Shown: positions 1-14,500, counted from the first letter of the stretch. The stretch is DNA of 64,000 nt from Anarhynchus alexandrinus (GCA_008711295.1 VUYV01000020.1:621558-685557), one strand, 5' to 3'. Numbers and translations are program-made. The notes: generated by a model from the sequence alone, not told the origin.

Positions 1-2589
1 ACTGCTACAGCCTCCACCTATGACTTATAATTGCTGATACAAAGAAAGAACTAATTTCAAGGGTCATAGCTAAGGATGACCTAATTTGATGATACATTAT
101 CTTCTCACCTCTTGCTTTCTTAGCCATAACATGACTATTGGGTGTACCCTTAGGTGTGAAAGGGGAGGTAGACAGTGCATTTGCAGTACTCCTGTGCCCC
201 CTAGAGCATTATATTGTAGAACCTGGAATTGACTTAGATTGCTAGGGATATAACATATCCTATAGATGTTTAAAACTGATTTAAAGTAATGTAAGGTTGA
301 AAGACACATATAAAATATTTTTCAGCTAAGTTTCCTTTCTATTATATCCTTCAGATGCCCTTTAGCTGGCACCTTAGTGTAAAAGCTGTTGGACTATTTA
401 TAGCAGACTTTTTAATCGCACTTAGGTATTTATAAAACATCCTGTCCAGTGAAGGCTTCCGTGGTCTGCTTTCATTCACTTCTGCTGATAGTGAAAGCTA
501 TATAGTATCTGAGGCAGTGAGGTAGACCAGCAAACCAGGCACTGTTTATTAGTTATGGAATCCACATATTCTAAAAGGCTGCAATCAAATCATAGTGCAA
601 CCATTTAGGAAACAAATGCAGAAACACAGACTTGCAGTCAGTATAACCTGACATTTATGTCCACTGAGAATCCTGTTACACAAACTCCAGAAGAACACAT
701 TAACAGAAGACGACATTTTCAGGCAAACCACAAAACAGCCGTCCATAATTGCCATATTCAGAAAATAATTCCATATTCCAAAATTGTGCACAGTATCAAA
801 GCACTGAGGCAGAGATAAGCTCTTTATCAGTGACCAATTTATAAATGAACGCACCTACAGTTAATTAAATGACACATAAGCAAGACCCAGCCAAGTATGT
901 CTCAAAAGATAAGAGAAACAACAGTTAAAAACAAAGCATGAAATAAAGACTCTCCTACAGTAAGGAGAGCCTCTGGATCCATTTATCCAGCATCAATAAA
1001 AGCAAACAACTTCCTGATGTCAAACTGAACCAAAATGGGCAACTGTTCCATTCTTTAGTTCTTTGTGACTTTTCTAAAAGCTATCCATACTATTTGACAT
1101 TAACATTTTAACCTTACATGCACCCATCCCTATCACAATTCAGTGCTAACTGTACTCATTTTTTGTTGTTCCTGTTCAGTATTTCTCAAACAGCAAAGCT
1201 TTTGTCATACAGAAGATGCCATCTAATAGATATAAGAACACAGTATTATATTCATTGTGTCTGCATTAGCTACCTTATCTTTTTTGTATGTTGGTATTTC
1301 TTAAAAACAAGGAAAGAGAAGTGAAACAAGAAACCCTCCACAAAATTTTTGAGACTTTTGTTTTTGGGAATTATACCCAAATTATTTCTCTGTTCTGTTT
1401 CATGGCGACTTAAATCTGTCTATCTAGCATGAGGAACTGATAAACTTTTTCCCGCATAAACCACAATCAGTTTATAGCATTTTTTACTGAGCCATAAAAA
1501 ATCATTTATTTGCCTACTAATTTCAGAAAGTACAAAGGCTCCTTTTCTTTTTGGGGAGTGTATCCCAAGTTGTTTGTGGAATATTGCCATTCATTCATTA
1601 TCATCAAATTATGTTCCTATGTGGAGCATGACTACCAAATAAAAATAGGCAGCTATTCAGTGCAGAGTGATGATTCTGTTCTGTGTGCTATTTCAAATGG
1701 CCCAGGTACTAACAGTATTTAAACAATGATACCAAAGTAAAAGAGTGCAATTGATATTGCATAATCAGGGAAATGGACAAAGTAATATTAAAGGCATTTG
1801 TAGACTGGTAGACTATTGTGGAACACATTTCAATCATGTTTTCTTCAGTATCAGTTGGGAGTAATTTTGTAACAAAGTTTGTAAAGAAATTTGGATTAAT
1901 TTTAAAGCTGTCTATAAAGTTCTTTTACCCTTGATCGCAAATGAAAATGCTTTTTAGGGAAAATGAAATGGCATTTATCAAAGATAACTCGTTTGGTCAA
2001 TGGGCCATGCACTGAAGCACAGTGAGTGCTTTCTCCTTTCTCTGCATGAGACCTGGTATTTTATGCCCAGCTCTGTGAGCAGCCATCCGTGCCCAGGGTC
2101 TGCAAGAGCTTCCAACCCAGTTCTGCAGGGGCAGCTCTCAGGCCCTCTTTGAAGTTATCATCCCACCAGTGTCCTAAACTTAAATGAACTCATTCTTCAT
2201 GGGCCTGTTTCTCATTTTTAAATTCATAGGTTTTACAGTCTCCTCTACTCTTCTTTTAAAGCCTCCTCAGCAGGTCAGAAGGCCTCAGGGTCAGAGAGCC
2301 CCATGCATAGGGACACTCTTTAGAGGCCTGATGAAAGTTCCCAAGGAAGCTTGGGGAGGCCTCCTCAATGCAGCCTCCCAGGACAGCCAAGAGGAGCAAC
2401 TTGTTGACGTACTGCCAGGCCTGATGGCACACTGGGACAAAATGGCGCGGCAAGCATTTTCTGTTTGCCTAGCCATTAACCTGCCATTCCAGACGCATTC
2501 CTCCTTGCGCTGCACTTATAGCCCGTTTACCAACGCAGAGCAGAGGCCTGGCATGGTACTACTACCTTCAAACGTTTCAGGCATGAACG
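1..2589. other. Upstream intergenic DNA, no gene seen
   Basis: AT-rich sequence with only short chance ORFs and no recognisable protein similarity, splice pattern or RNA gene. In human the gene upstream of RASGRP3 is LTBP1; no LTBP1 exon is recognised here. GC content rises from about 2.2 kb towards the CpG island. Confidence 0.6.
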
Positions 2590-3510
2590 ATCCCACACCT
2601 CAGGCCTCCGAGGTGAGGGGCCTGAGGCGGCTGCAGCGGGGACCTCAGGCCGCTGGGGGCTGCTGTGGGGCCTCCCCGCAGCGCCTCTCGGGCTCACCGC
2701 CGGCGCCGGGTGCCCCTCAAACCCCGGCCCTGCTGGGGCCGCGGGTGACATCCAGGGGCTGCCGTCCGTCGCCGTTCGCGCCGGGTGCCCTTCGGCCCTG
2801 TGAAACGTGTGGCCGAAAGGGCCAAGTCTCTGAGAAGCGCGGCCGCTGAGGGGGTGGCGGTGCCCGTTTCTGTGGAGGGTCCTAACGGCCCTAACGGCTG
2901 GCGGGCCGCGCGCCAGCGGCTCTGCCCCCGCCGCCGGCGAAAGGCGGGGAGGGGAAGGGCAGGACGGGGCAGGGCGGGGAGGCTGCCGCGCCGGGCGCGT
3001 CCTCCCGGAGAAAAGCAGGAGCGAGCCACCCCCGGCCATAAACCGGAGAGACACTCAACTGGCGCTTCCTTCTCGCTTATGCGTTGTTTACGCACGTTAC
3101 CAGGGTGTGGGCGCAGAGGCAGAGGAGGGTAAAGGCGGCACCAAACCCCGCCGTCGCGTCACCGGGGAAAGGTCGGGGGTTCGCGGTGCCGGCGGCAGGG
3201 CCCTCCCCCGGGGCTCCGGCCGCCGGTATGCGGGGCACCGTCGCCTACCAGGCGGCCGACGAGGTCCTCTAAGGGGCTGGGTAGGCCCGTGTCTGGCAGG
3301 GTTAGGAGAGTCCATGTAAAGGCGGGAGGTTTTGGGTGGGTTTTTTTTCCATGAAAACTTGTGAAGGAAAGCCAGCGGGTTCCCGGCGATGCCGAGGATA
3401 ACGAGAGAGCCCTGAAGGCCCGGGTAATGATTAGCACGAGGGGTTTCTTCCCTGCTGCAGGCTGCGCTGGCGGCTGTGCGGTTTCGTAACCCTGTGCCAG
3501 TTTATATAAC
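2590..3510 (+). promoter_or_regulatory. RASGRP3: CpG island, probable RASGRP3 promoter and first noncoding exon
   Basis: This block is strikingly GC- and CpG-rich in an otherwise AT-rich window. It includes a GCGGCCGC site near 2850, GC-box-like GGGCGGGG runs near 2970-2980, a forkhead-like TTGTTTAC near 3085 and a TATA-like TTTATATAA at 3501-3509. It lies upstream of the RASGRP3 coding exons and is the only CpG island in the window, so it is the natural candidate for that promoter and an untranslated first exon. No donor site stands out clearly enough to define the first exon, and the transcription start is unknown. Orientation is inferred from the downstream gene; a divergent transcript is possible. 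Confidence 0.7.
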
Positions 3511-4645
3511 GCGAAGAGGTGGGTGAGGCCAAAGGGCACAACCTGAGTTACCCTTCTGTTGGTGCAGCCCTCGTCCCCGGTGGTTTGCCCGCTTCCATTG
3601 CTTTCTGACAAATGTGCCAGCTATGCTACCATAATTTAATAATTTTAATAGGCACCCGTCTGAGCAATTCCTTGAATATGTTCAAATCTCAGTTGCAGTA
3701 CTATTAGTGCAGGCTGTATTTCAGAAAAAAAATGCCCTATAATGCCCTTTATAATCCAATGAGACCGAGCAATCTTGCAAGCTCTGGATTGCTTACCAAA
3801 CAATAAAATACTACTACCGATCACAACCTATACTGAGGCATGGCAGTTGCCTGTGTGGTGTCAGTCTTTTGAATTTAAAGTACCGCCGGAGTTTCAGCAC
3901 AGTATATCCTACAAATGGGATGGGAATTAAGCATTTCAGAAAACGATGTTTTACATCTCACCCTCAAAATCCCCTTGACAGCATGCCTTAGTCCTGAAAT
4001 ACCTAAATAGCTTTAATATGTGACCAAGCTAAAGGGAATTAGGCGCAGAGTCTCAATTGAGTTTCAGTAACGTACGGCTACATGTCACCCTGGAAAATTC
4101 CATGAGAATCTGTTCGTTTCTTGACTTCAGTGTTTCTCCTTCATTTGTCCTACATCTGGGAACACGGGGATAAGGATGCTTTTGTTTCCCATTTTGGTCT
4201 CTCTGTTTAGACTGATAGTCCCCACCTCAAAAGGGCTATCAGAGTCTGACTAGACAATGTCTGGCACAATGCAGCCCCATAATGCGTGCTGTAAAAATGC
4301 TAGATACCAAAATTAAAATTATCTCTAGTAATAATAAGCCAGTCATCACTCTACTATCCAAATATGAAAGGTAGCGCTGTTGCCCCTTAAGTACAACTAA
4401 TACCCAAAAGTGGGGTTGTTCACATATCTTGTGTGATCTGTGGAGTGGCCTGGTCTTAAGGACGCCATGAACACCACAGCATTTTAAATTGTCCCGTTCC
4501 TTATGGTTTAAATTCCTAAATTTAAACACAGCAAATTGTGAAGTCAGAAACAAACCCGAAGCAATCAACAGGGATATGTTTAACTTTCCATTTGTGCTGC
4601 CCCTACAGTAGATTAAGGCTTATCTACTGTTTGGTGTTAGGCATC

Positions 4646-4664
4646 AAAAAAAAAAAAAAAAAAA
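4646..4664. repeat. Poly-A run (19 A)
   Basis: Uninterrupted run of 19 adenines in presumed intron 1. No flanking SINE or pseudogene sequence was recognised, so it is listed only as a simple repeat. Confidence 0.95.
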
Positions 4665-7600
4665 GAAGTTATGGAGCACATAGCACCACGTTCCAGTCAA
4701 ATGCTTTAGCAAAGGCTGCTGTTATGAAAAGGATTTTCTAATAAGGGGAATAATGATCTTCAGATTCTGACCTCCTGGCACGGCAGTGAGATTTATCAGG
4801 AGGGGCATGTGACTAGTTAAGACACACAGCCCCGGCTTGAAGGAAACAGCTGCTCATTTCATGCTTTAGCACTTGGCAGCTGGACAAGGAAGGGTGATGT
4901 TTGTGTTGAATACCTCTGCAGAACCAAGTACAGTAAGTGATTTTCCCTGTTTTTATTTTTTTTTTCCTAAACTGCCACTTTCATCCTAGACCTTTCGTAA
5001 AAAACACTTAAGGGTGAGGCGTATTTTTGTCACCTCATTGATAAGCAGTCATTCATGCTCAGAATGCCTATATTTTTCTGACTGGTGATTAACAATAGCG
5101 TTGGTTTTGCTCTTGCAGGAAGAAGACAGGTACGGTGTTCTGTCCTCATGCTAGTCGGGGAGGGAAAATGGTGCTTATTTACTCAGATGATGGCGTGAAG
5201 AGGTTGTTTATGATGAACGTATTTTGCTTTCTCTGTAGAGCTAGTCAATGGGTAATGATGCAAGTTGCGTATATAGCAATTTCGGTATTTAGCTTAAAGG
5301 TACTCATTTAAGGAATAGACAGAGGTACTTCCTCAAAATAGTGTGATCGGTCTGAAGAAAGTTATTGTAAATGGTTACTTTTTGGGAGTAAATGAAGAGA
5401 TTTTTTGGAAAGACAAGTGTAGAAGCAGAGAAATACAGGAAGACAGTGAAGATGCACTGATTAAGATATAATCAAGTCATTCAGGATAATAATGCTTAAC
5501 TAGATTGTGAAGATTGAAAAAAATCCTTCCTAAAAACAGGGATCAAGTCTCCTAAATATCTCCAGGTATTTATTTCAATTTATTTTTGGATACTTGCATT
5601 TTTGATGTTTTTGCTTCATGAAAGATTGATTTCCCCATCTGATAATTTTTTCTGTTACGGTCTGAGGTTTTGCTTTAAAACACAAGAATAGGAGTATAGG
5701 AGATATATAAAGGAACTTTTGATCAATTATTTACATAGAGATGAATTAGTTTTTTTGGAGGAAAACTTAAGAGGAATGGGAACAAATGAATGGATGATAG
5801 AGCTTGATATGTGCTGAGACTGAGGGATGCCAGGTGCTTTGGGGAACGTTAAAGAGGGCAGAGGTAGAGACCAGTGGAGTCCTGTTAAGGAAGGTGTATA
5901 TCAAGTCAAAAAGCCCAAATTTCAGAACAGGACCAAGGGTAAACACTGGCAGATTTAGTGAATCATGTGGTCCCTCCTTTAAAGATGGGGAGAATAATCC
6001 TGATTCAAAGACTTCTCATGTAAGAAAGAGAAACTTGGTTTATTTCTCCCCGAATACTTTTATTTTTCTATTAAACTATAGTTTATAGCTTTGCCAGTTA
6101 ACTGGAAATTTTATAGTTAACTGGAAATCAAAATAAAGAAAACCAATCAGTTTCAATTGTTCACAAAACCAGAAGTCTGCCTGGCTTCCTGCCTGTTCAC
6201 ATCTCCGAGGGTAGACTGCCTTTGAACCAAGAGCTCAAGTACTATCAGGCTGCGGTTACACTGCAGCCCTCCCACGCAGATGGCACGCGAGGCCGTGAAT
6301 GCAGCAGGCCTGCGGAGCCCCAAGGTGCCTGGCTTTGAGCTCAGGAGCCCCTAGTCCTCCGGGAACCTTGGCTGCAAGGCCTGTCCAGGTCTCCATCCCA
6401 TGTAGCACAGGGAGGATAACTGGTCCGCTGTTGCTTTTTTATTCTGACCTCAGAATAGCTCTCTTTTTCTTCGGAATTGTAGGAATTCTTCATTTTTGGG
6501 TAAGACCATGCCACGGGGTGCTTGCTTACAGACATATTTTATGTTTGTGATTAATATTCTCTGTTAGGCAAACTGCCCAGTCAGATGAAAAGGACCGTTG
6601 AAGGGCTTTGCTTTGAACCTAAGTTAAATCCCAAATCCACCAGAAAATAGATAGGAGCTCAGATCATTCCTACTGTACCACCTTCTTCCCTATCTCTGGC
6701 CCAACCACTGTACCAGGGTTGGTGCAGAAAACTAATGTAAAGCCATATGGTTCCGCATCAGCTGGATTACGAGCCAGCTATATGTGCCTTTTGTGCAATC
6801 TGATTTTATTCTCAGGCATCCCTGGGAATTGAGTGTAGTATAAAAGGGAACTAGTGATGACTGCATAGTAAAAATTAGGTAACTGCACTGCTGAGCTCTC
6901 CTTCAGGTAATATACGTCTGAAAACACATTGTCGCAGCAGTAACTGAATTGTCTCAGAGAAACATGGTAAGGAGACCTCAGTTTTGTGCCACTACACTAT
7001 TGATTATTAAGGTCATTTACAATAAAGGAGAATAACTCGTCACTTGGATCTGCAAAATTTAAGGTAAACAACCCTGCTTTATTTACATCTTCCAGCTGTC
7101 ATTACTATATATTATTTCAAATGAAATTCAAGACTCCTGGCTAGACTTTAAAGTCCTCTGCAAAATAAAGAAAACTTGGTCAACATTAAAAGATTCAAAA
7201 GTGTGCAGTTGTTTCAATCCTTATCACAAACCCATTTTGCTAGGGATACTTACTGTTAAACACAGTGTACATAGACAAACAAGGTTATTGCCGTCTTTAG
7301 GCTCCCCTCACTTTATGGCTTTTCTGATGAATTCCAACTGCAACATCTGTTACTGCAGTACCAGTCATGGGACACCATTGGGGCACACACTGATTTTGCA
7401 CAACCTCTGTACCACCACTCTTTTATATTATTTCATAATATCCAGATCTCACGGAAACATGTGCTCAGCTTTTTGAATATAGCTGCCTCCATTATGTTCA
7501 TGTAAGTCGAGGCAGTTCTGCATAGGCATGAAGTACATTAATTAAATTTCATCGTGCTTTGTTTGGGGAAGCGCTCAGCCCTTGTATTTCCCATTGACGC

Positions 7601-8453
7601 ACCTCCAGAAAGTCCAATACCCAACAGAAATTGTTCATCCTGGAATTTTTTTCATTACATAGTAGAGGAGATTTGATAACAGCGTGACCATTGCTGTCCC
7701 TCTGTTGAAGCTCAGTGCATACTCATATCACTGACAGCCTTGTAAGGTTGCTGTTAGATCCTCTTCATTTACTCTGAGGAAATGATCAGCACAGCCTTAC
7801 AGTTCTCTGAATGGGCATATTTCTGCTCTGTAGCAAAACGTCTCGCTGAAGAGTAACTGCAGGTTTGCCAGTCCCTCTCTCTAGTTGAAAATGCCATTAT
7901 ACAGAGGAGCCACTCCCAGGATGTTCCTGAATAAAGAGAGGAAACTACTTTTAAAAGTACTGAAGGGGTACTTGTGTGGTTTTCTTTTTTTCCTAAGCTG
8001 TCTGGGCCTGGCTACAGAACATTTGTATAGGTACTGTAAACAACTAGCACAGAATGTTTCCCGTTAACATATTTGTATAATCACTTTTCACCACTAAATT
8101 TGATAGACACATTTTCACATTGGCCCTCTCTTTTAAGTCAGGAACGGCAATGTCTTTATTCAATGTGTTTGAATAAAAAAGCTGAAACAAATACTCAGGT
8201 TTTCTGATTTTGCTGTTCAATTGCTTTTCTCTGCGTTTTTTCTACTCGATCTGAATTGCCAATGCAGTAGTACTTTTTCATCAATAGGTTTGCTTATTGG
8301 TATAACATGTCTAAAAGCCACCTGACCACCAGATTACAGGCATTGGGACAGGGGAGAACTTTTCTCTTATAATGAAGGTAAACAAATATCAGCTACAAGC
8401 ACTGGCAAGATCAACAAAACAGACTTGGTGAGTCCAGTTCAGAAACAAAGACT

Positions 8454-8551
8454 AATCCTGCAAACGCGTAGGTATTTGCTGAGCTGAACTCATGAGTGGT
8501 CCCATCAGAAAGTTCAGCTTACCTCTAAGTGTGTGTGGGGTCAGGATCAAA
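8454..8551. repeat. Degenerate palindromic interspersed repeat
   Basis: The segment begins with AATCCTGC and ends with TCAGGATCA, so the outer ends are inverted copies. Inside, GAGCTGAACT (8481-8490) and AGTTCAGCTT (8511-8520) pair at 9 of 10 positions around a 20-nt loop containing GAGTGGTCCCATC. The pattern, with an inverted 'atcctgcaaac' end and a 'gtcccat' centre, resembles an old palindromic repeat common in turtles, crocodilians and birds. The family name is not certain from memory. Confidence 0.5.
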
Positions 8552-11500
8552 GTGTGGGCGTGTGGAAATACCCACATGACTGATGTTTACAGCTCAGCAG
8601 AAAATACGATTACCCCTGAGAATTACTCTGGTTGTTTTGGTGGCCACCTGCTGTCTCACTTCTCCGAATAACTGCTCCCCTTGCTGCAGTGTCCTCTGAC
8701 CACATTCAAATAGGTGAAATGGGTTGACTCTCTCTACACTGTACTCTTCCACCTGTGATTTATGCATATTCTCTTTACTAATGAGCTGGAGTTTCTCAGG
8801 CAGGGGGAGAAGGCTTCAACGTCTCAAGAACCTGCCAGGCATAATAATCTCTGCAAAATTTGTGAAACCTGAGCTATTCTTGTTCGGTTACTTTATATAT
8901 TTAGCTCCTGCAAACAGAAAATAACTGTATCATCTTAAATTAACACAAATTTAATATTGATGATTCAGCAGTATATCTGTTTTGGACTACCACAAAAGTC
9001 ATACCAAGCTTAATATACCAGTAGCTAATATATATTGATATTACATATTATGTGTATCAACACATTTCCATGTGCAACTCCTTCTGCTACTGTTAAAACT
9101 GCCTCTCTTTTCAACCCCAATTGTGGAAACAGATGTTCCACTCAGAGTAGCAGTGGGCTTGTGCGAGAGCGTCTGGAGCACAGGAAGTGTGTGCAGGAAC
9201 AGGATCTCCCAGATGAACAAGGATTTTCCATTCCTCTTGAAGTATATTTTGTTCCCCGTGCCTGAAACAGGTTGATGGTTTTCAATGTACAAATCAGTCT
9301 TAGAGGCTAGTATTTAAGTAAGCCATACATTTTATGGTCAAAAAAATGAACATGACTTATATTGGGTATATCTGAATGCTTGCTAAACGCGTTGATGAGG
9401 CTGCCTTTGGCACATGACCCAAGGTTGCATATATTCTTTGCCATGATGCTATATTCTTTTTCATATTCTTTAAAAAGATGCAACATTTCTCCAGCTTAAA
9501 CTCTGGTCTCGCCAAATTGAATTTCCTTGACCTGAAATAACATTATTACAGATAGGCTTCCATTCATAACCTGTAATTCACTTAGGTCCACCCAATCCGT
9601 AATCTTGGTGCTGGTTCATATGGCATGCATTGGTAAATTCTGTTTATTTTGCAGCGACCCAGTGTTTGAATCCAGAGCTTGTTTTGAAATTTCCAGTGTT
9701 GCTAGCAGGAAGTAAAAAAAAAAACCAAAACAAAAACAAAACAAACTTTATGCAACTATGTAATTGATTATCAGTGGGGCAAATTACATCAGAAAATCTT
9801 TGCTAAACTAGGGCTTGAGTCAATTTACTGTCTGGATATATAGGGATTTTTGTCATCCGAATCAGAACAGCCGTGACATTCCAGCCTTATCACACTGTTC
9901 ATGAAATAGCTTCCTTAAAAGTCTAATAATAATCTCCTTTGCTAAAGATGTCTTGCCTACTTTAGCTTGCTTACTCATGCTCTGCTTTACCGAATTCATG
10001 AACACATACTTCCTGGAACAGCTGCCACCCTTCCTAAAACTCTTGGTTTCCAGACCCTGCCCTAATGACTGTCCGTATATTTTTATCAGAAGTAGGCATT
10101 GGAGCAGGAACTAGAATTCACTTTTTTTTTCTCCCTCTTCTTGAGTGAGTGCTCTTCCCCTTGAATTATACAGTCATGCTCTTGCTTGCTTTCTCCCTGC
10201 AGCCCAAAGAAACTTCATTATTTCATTTAATATGGAATTCCATTGATGTTCTGGGACTGGTAAATCTACTCTGTAGTCTCAGCCAAGACAGTGGGAGATT
10301 CACAATCCTTCCACTAATGGGCAGAATTGATCCTGTATCTCTCACAGCTTTAAGGAGTTTCTTGGATAAAGAGCTTGGGCATCACAGCTGCACCTGTCTA
10401 GTATGGGAGAGATGTGCTAGGTGTGACCAGAGGATGCTTAAGACAGGTAAGGCAGAGAAGTTTCCAGTGTACAGATCCCAAAAGGATTTAGGACTGACCT
10501 AAGCAGGGAGCTGCTTGGTGTTGCTGACTCTGATAGGCTTCTCGAAGCCCACCATTGGGCATTTGGGGACTTTCATACTGAAAATGCAGAAAGAGGCTAA
10601 GAGCTCTAGGCAGTCGCCTTCTAGGGTGAGGAGGTGAGAAGTAAGAGACCAGGCTGAGAATCACACCCCTGGCGTCAGGCACTGGAAGTGAAAGGGAGCC
10701 AGGATTTCGGTGCTTAATCCTTTTTTTGTATCTAGTTCTCAGCTCACATTGCGGAACCAAAATAAGAGAGGTGGTTTTCAGATTAATATATCTTAACTAA
10801 AGGCTCTTTTGCAATTTTCTTTGTGCCTGTGTTTCAAAAATCTGCTCTTTTTTGAATTCTTGCACTGATTTAACTATATTGATTCAGAAATTCTTGTAAA
10901 TTCTGACTTGGGCACAGTTATCTGGTATAGTAGTGCTTATACAAATATAATTAATTCCTGTAAATAAACTTGAGAAGGTGTGAGCTGTTTTTAAAACTGC
11001 AATAGCAGTCAGTCTTTCAATGCCAAATACTGAGGGAGGGAAAACAAGTCCCTAAGCTTTTATCTCAGCTTCTAAATCAAGATCTTCCTAACACCTCCCA
11101 CCCTTTAATTTCCTTACCCTTTAATTTTCCTTACTTGCCCACTTCCTTCACTTCATATTAGCTTTACCACACAGCCACAGGATATTTTCTTTAGTCATTA
11201 TTAGTTAAGCAGACTCTTCGAGAAATTCTGATAAGCTCCGTAAATTTGATAAATGTATGCTAAAGAGAAAATAGTTATGAATTTCCTCTATAAATACAAA
11301 GCAAACAGGCTTGGATGAATTTAATAAGTGTCTTCCAAGTTACTCATGAGGGCATCAGGTATTTGGGATGGCCTGAACCAGCCACTGCAAAGGCATTGAA
11401 GGGAGTTTATCCACACAGCCAAAAAGATACTTGGTGGAGGATGTGGTTCTCAACTGTTACAGCTACAGCAACTGCTCCTGCTGCTTTTCAAATAATGGAG

Positions 11501-14500
11501 AATCTTTGGCATAGCATCTCTACAAAGTATGCATTTTGGGATTTTCTCCAAATCTTACCTTTTAGGCAGAAAATACAGGTTGCACTACAAATACATGAGG
11601 TTTAGAGTCTTACAGTGTTGTATTGTAAGACATGAGCATTGCAAACTTAACAAATGGGTTTTGATAAGGTTTGTTTCTCTGAAGTCCTGTGGTCCTGTTC
11701 TGTGGTTGTGGAAGTAGGATATTTGTGTAGCTGCAATCCTATGTTAAATATTCTTTCATACAATAAATATTTAACTACCAAAATAATGTTAGCAAACTGA
11801 AGATCAAAGTTACTTGTTTAATGTATTACTTATTAAGACAGGAGCTGTAAGATGTTTTTCTTCTTTTTTTCTTTGAGATAGACTTTTTTTTAACACTGCT
11901 CCTTCCCCTTTTTCTAATTGTCTTGCTGTTCTGTGTATTTTTATATATAGCACCTTCTTCAGATGAGCTTGTGTTTATGTTTCAAGTCTTTTGATGAGAA
12001 ATTTCTATGTTGCCATTACTCTCTTTTTCAAGAAGACATTTAACTTGTTGGCTGCAAATTGTCTTATTGTTAGGAAGGTACGTGGTTATTAATAAAACTC
12101 TCTCTCTTCCAAAAGCTCAGATACAGGAATCAACTGTGGTGACGCTGTTCTCGTATCCTGTACTCAGTAGACTTCTTGTATCATAAACAGTTTTAGAGGT
12201 TTGCTGTGTGTCTTCATACAGTTGTACTAACCAGTGTGCGTTTCTTAGTAGACTGCTTAGTAAGGAAGCAAAGTTTAGTCAGCTGACTGACAGTTGCTTT
12301 GTTACCTCTGAAAAAAAGTACAAAATCTGGTCAGACACACTAGAAAGAGCAAATAGTCTCTTCCCTGCTCTTCTCTGTTGGAGGCTTACTATTTTAAAAA
12401 CCTCTGAGCTAGGTGAAGAAACACTGTGCCTGTGTTTAAAATATTCTCTTTGCATCATTAAGAAATCTGAAGCTGCCATTGTTTCACCCATCTTCCCAAG
12501 GGAAACTTATAGAAAATAACTAGATGTAAGGAACTGCCTATGTATTTTGATGTCCAGCATCTGCTAAGAGAATTTCACAAGACAAATGCTGGATCTCTCC
12601 TGACCTCCAGGCTGTGTTTTTACCAGCTTTTTTGTACGCCTGCTTGCCTGGGAGTTGTGAGTCATTGGTGACTTCTGCAGATGCAAAACTGCAGCGCTGC
12701 ACAAGGCAGGCATCCCTGATTCGTGTGAGCGTGCAGTAGACAGCAATTTGCATGAGTTCGTAGGGTCACACAGCAGGTCTGTCTACTGTCATGTGTGTCT
12801 GTCAGTGTTTTCTAGCGTACCATATTAATTCTCTCTTTAAAGAGCAACTGCTCTCAAATGAATGGGAAGCTGCCTCCAGGGAGTGAGAAGGGTTACTGGC
12901 CATTAGCAACTGGTCCAGTCTCTCTGCTTGTCTGGGACCTATTAGCACATCTGTGGGGAAACAGCAGTTACATGTGAACCATTTTCTACATTCATCAAAG
13001 GGAAAACAAAGGGTGATTCCATTAGAAATGCACCGTAACAGCCAAATGAGCAAAAGGAGCCAAAGTTCTGCCCCTCTGTCCTTTTAACTCTGTCTTGCTC
13101 CATCTCAGAAATCCAGCTTCCCATTACTTAAGTCTCTGAAAGCCTCTTCCTGCCTTTATTGTTTTGCCAGTTGCTGCCTTCAATTTACTGCACTGATAAG
13201 TACTTCCCAGGCTGTAAATGTGTGATCAAGATATTTCTGAAACAGACCCATGTTTTGATTGTAGAGGCAGGAGGAAAGGTCAGCAGCAAAACTACATGGG
13301 GAGGCCACTCCTCACACCAGGATAGGTATAGGTTTTGGGGAGAGGGAGGGTTGTGTCTCATGGGGAGACACGTGAGGTAATGTTCAGGATAACAGGGCCA
13401 AAGAAGATAAAATAAACACTTACTTAACCTCCCCTCTTCACAAGGTGATACCCTTGCTTTTATTAGATGTAAAGTGACTGCGGTTGTTCTTCAGCTTGGA
13501 GAACGCTGGAAACGAAGAAGAGTGAGAAATCAGATACGGTCATCAATGCTGGAAATGATAGCAGGTAGGTAGGAGGTGTTGAAGTCCCCCTTCACTGGTA
13601 TCTGTGATTGCAGATAATTATTTTGTCTTGTCTTGATACAATGTAGCTGCAGAGATGGAAAGGGGAAGAGTGCTTTTTGGGACACATAGCTATAACCTCT
13701 ACTGTTTGGGTGACCAGCACAAGCCTGTAGAGCTTGACATGCCTGAGAAGCTCCATACATGTCTGTAATTCCTGTGGCATCACTGTCATGTGTGGCGTGG
13801 ATGTTTGCAATGTGTCTGTCTGCCACTCTGGATGTAGGAAGTATTGTGCCATGAGCAGTTAGTCTACAGTGGGAAATAACTGGAAATTACAGAATTATAT
13901 GGAGTGAAAAAGCTTTGTCCAAGGGAAAATTGATTTGGAAGCCATGGGTTTATCAGACAAGCACTTTGATACCAAACTTCCTAAATTTTAATACACGTTA
14001 GAGGCTCTTTGCCTTAAAATTGATTGAAAAGTGGTGTGAAACTGAAAGCAGTGCTCTTAAAACTGTCATAACTCTTGGAAGATTTAACAGCTTCAAAAAA
14101 GACACTACCCAGGGACTATGCTACTATAAAAGAATTTTGGCTTAGTTAAAAATAAGACAAAATAACTTTGTGGGGGAAAATGTAGATCTCCAAGCTGAAC
14201 ATGTCAGAAAGTTTAGGTAAATAGGGCCTAGGATTTCTAGTAACCTAGTTAATAAATAAGTGTGATTTTTCTAGCTTGGCTAGAGAATATACCTGGCAAA
14301 GATAATAATAAAATATTAACGTATTTTGTAACAGATATATGATAATAAATGTATGGGGTCCTTGTTTTTCAGAACTGAAGGGTTGATTATTTCCCCATAC
14401 ATTTTTTACAATAACTAAAAAAAAGTTTTTTCTTGAGCTGGTCCAGTCTCATTAAAGGCATGTAACAGTGTAACCAGTAAAGAATATATGCTGATAAGGG

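Noticed and set aside
2184..2849. 221-codon plus-strand ORF running into the CpG island
   Set aside because: High GC reduces stop codons there, several frames on both strands are open, and the product (Pro/Arg/Gly-rich second half) resembles nothing known.
5119..5130. Possible microexon between TTGCAG and GTACGG
   Set aside because: Only about a dozen bases with ordinary-looking flanks; no way to support it without transcripts.
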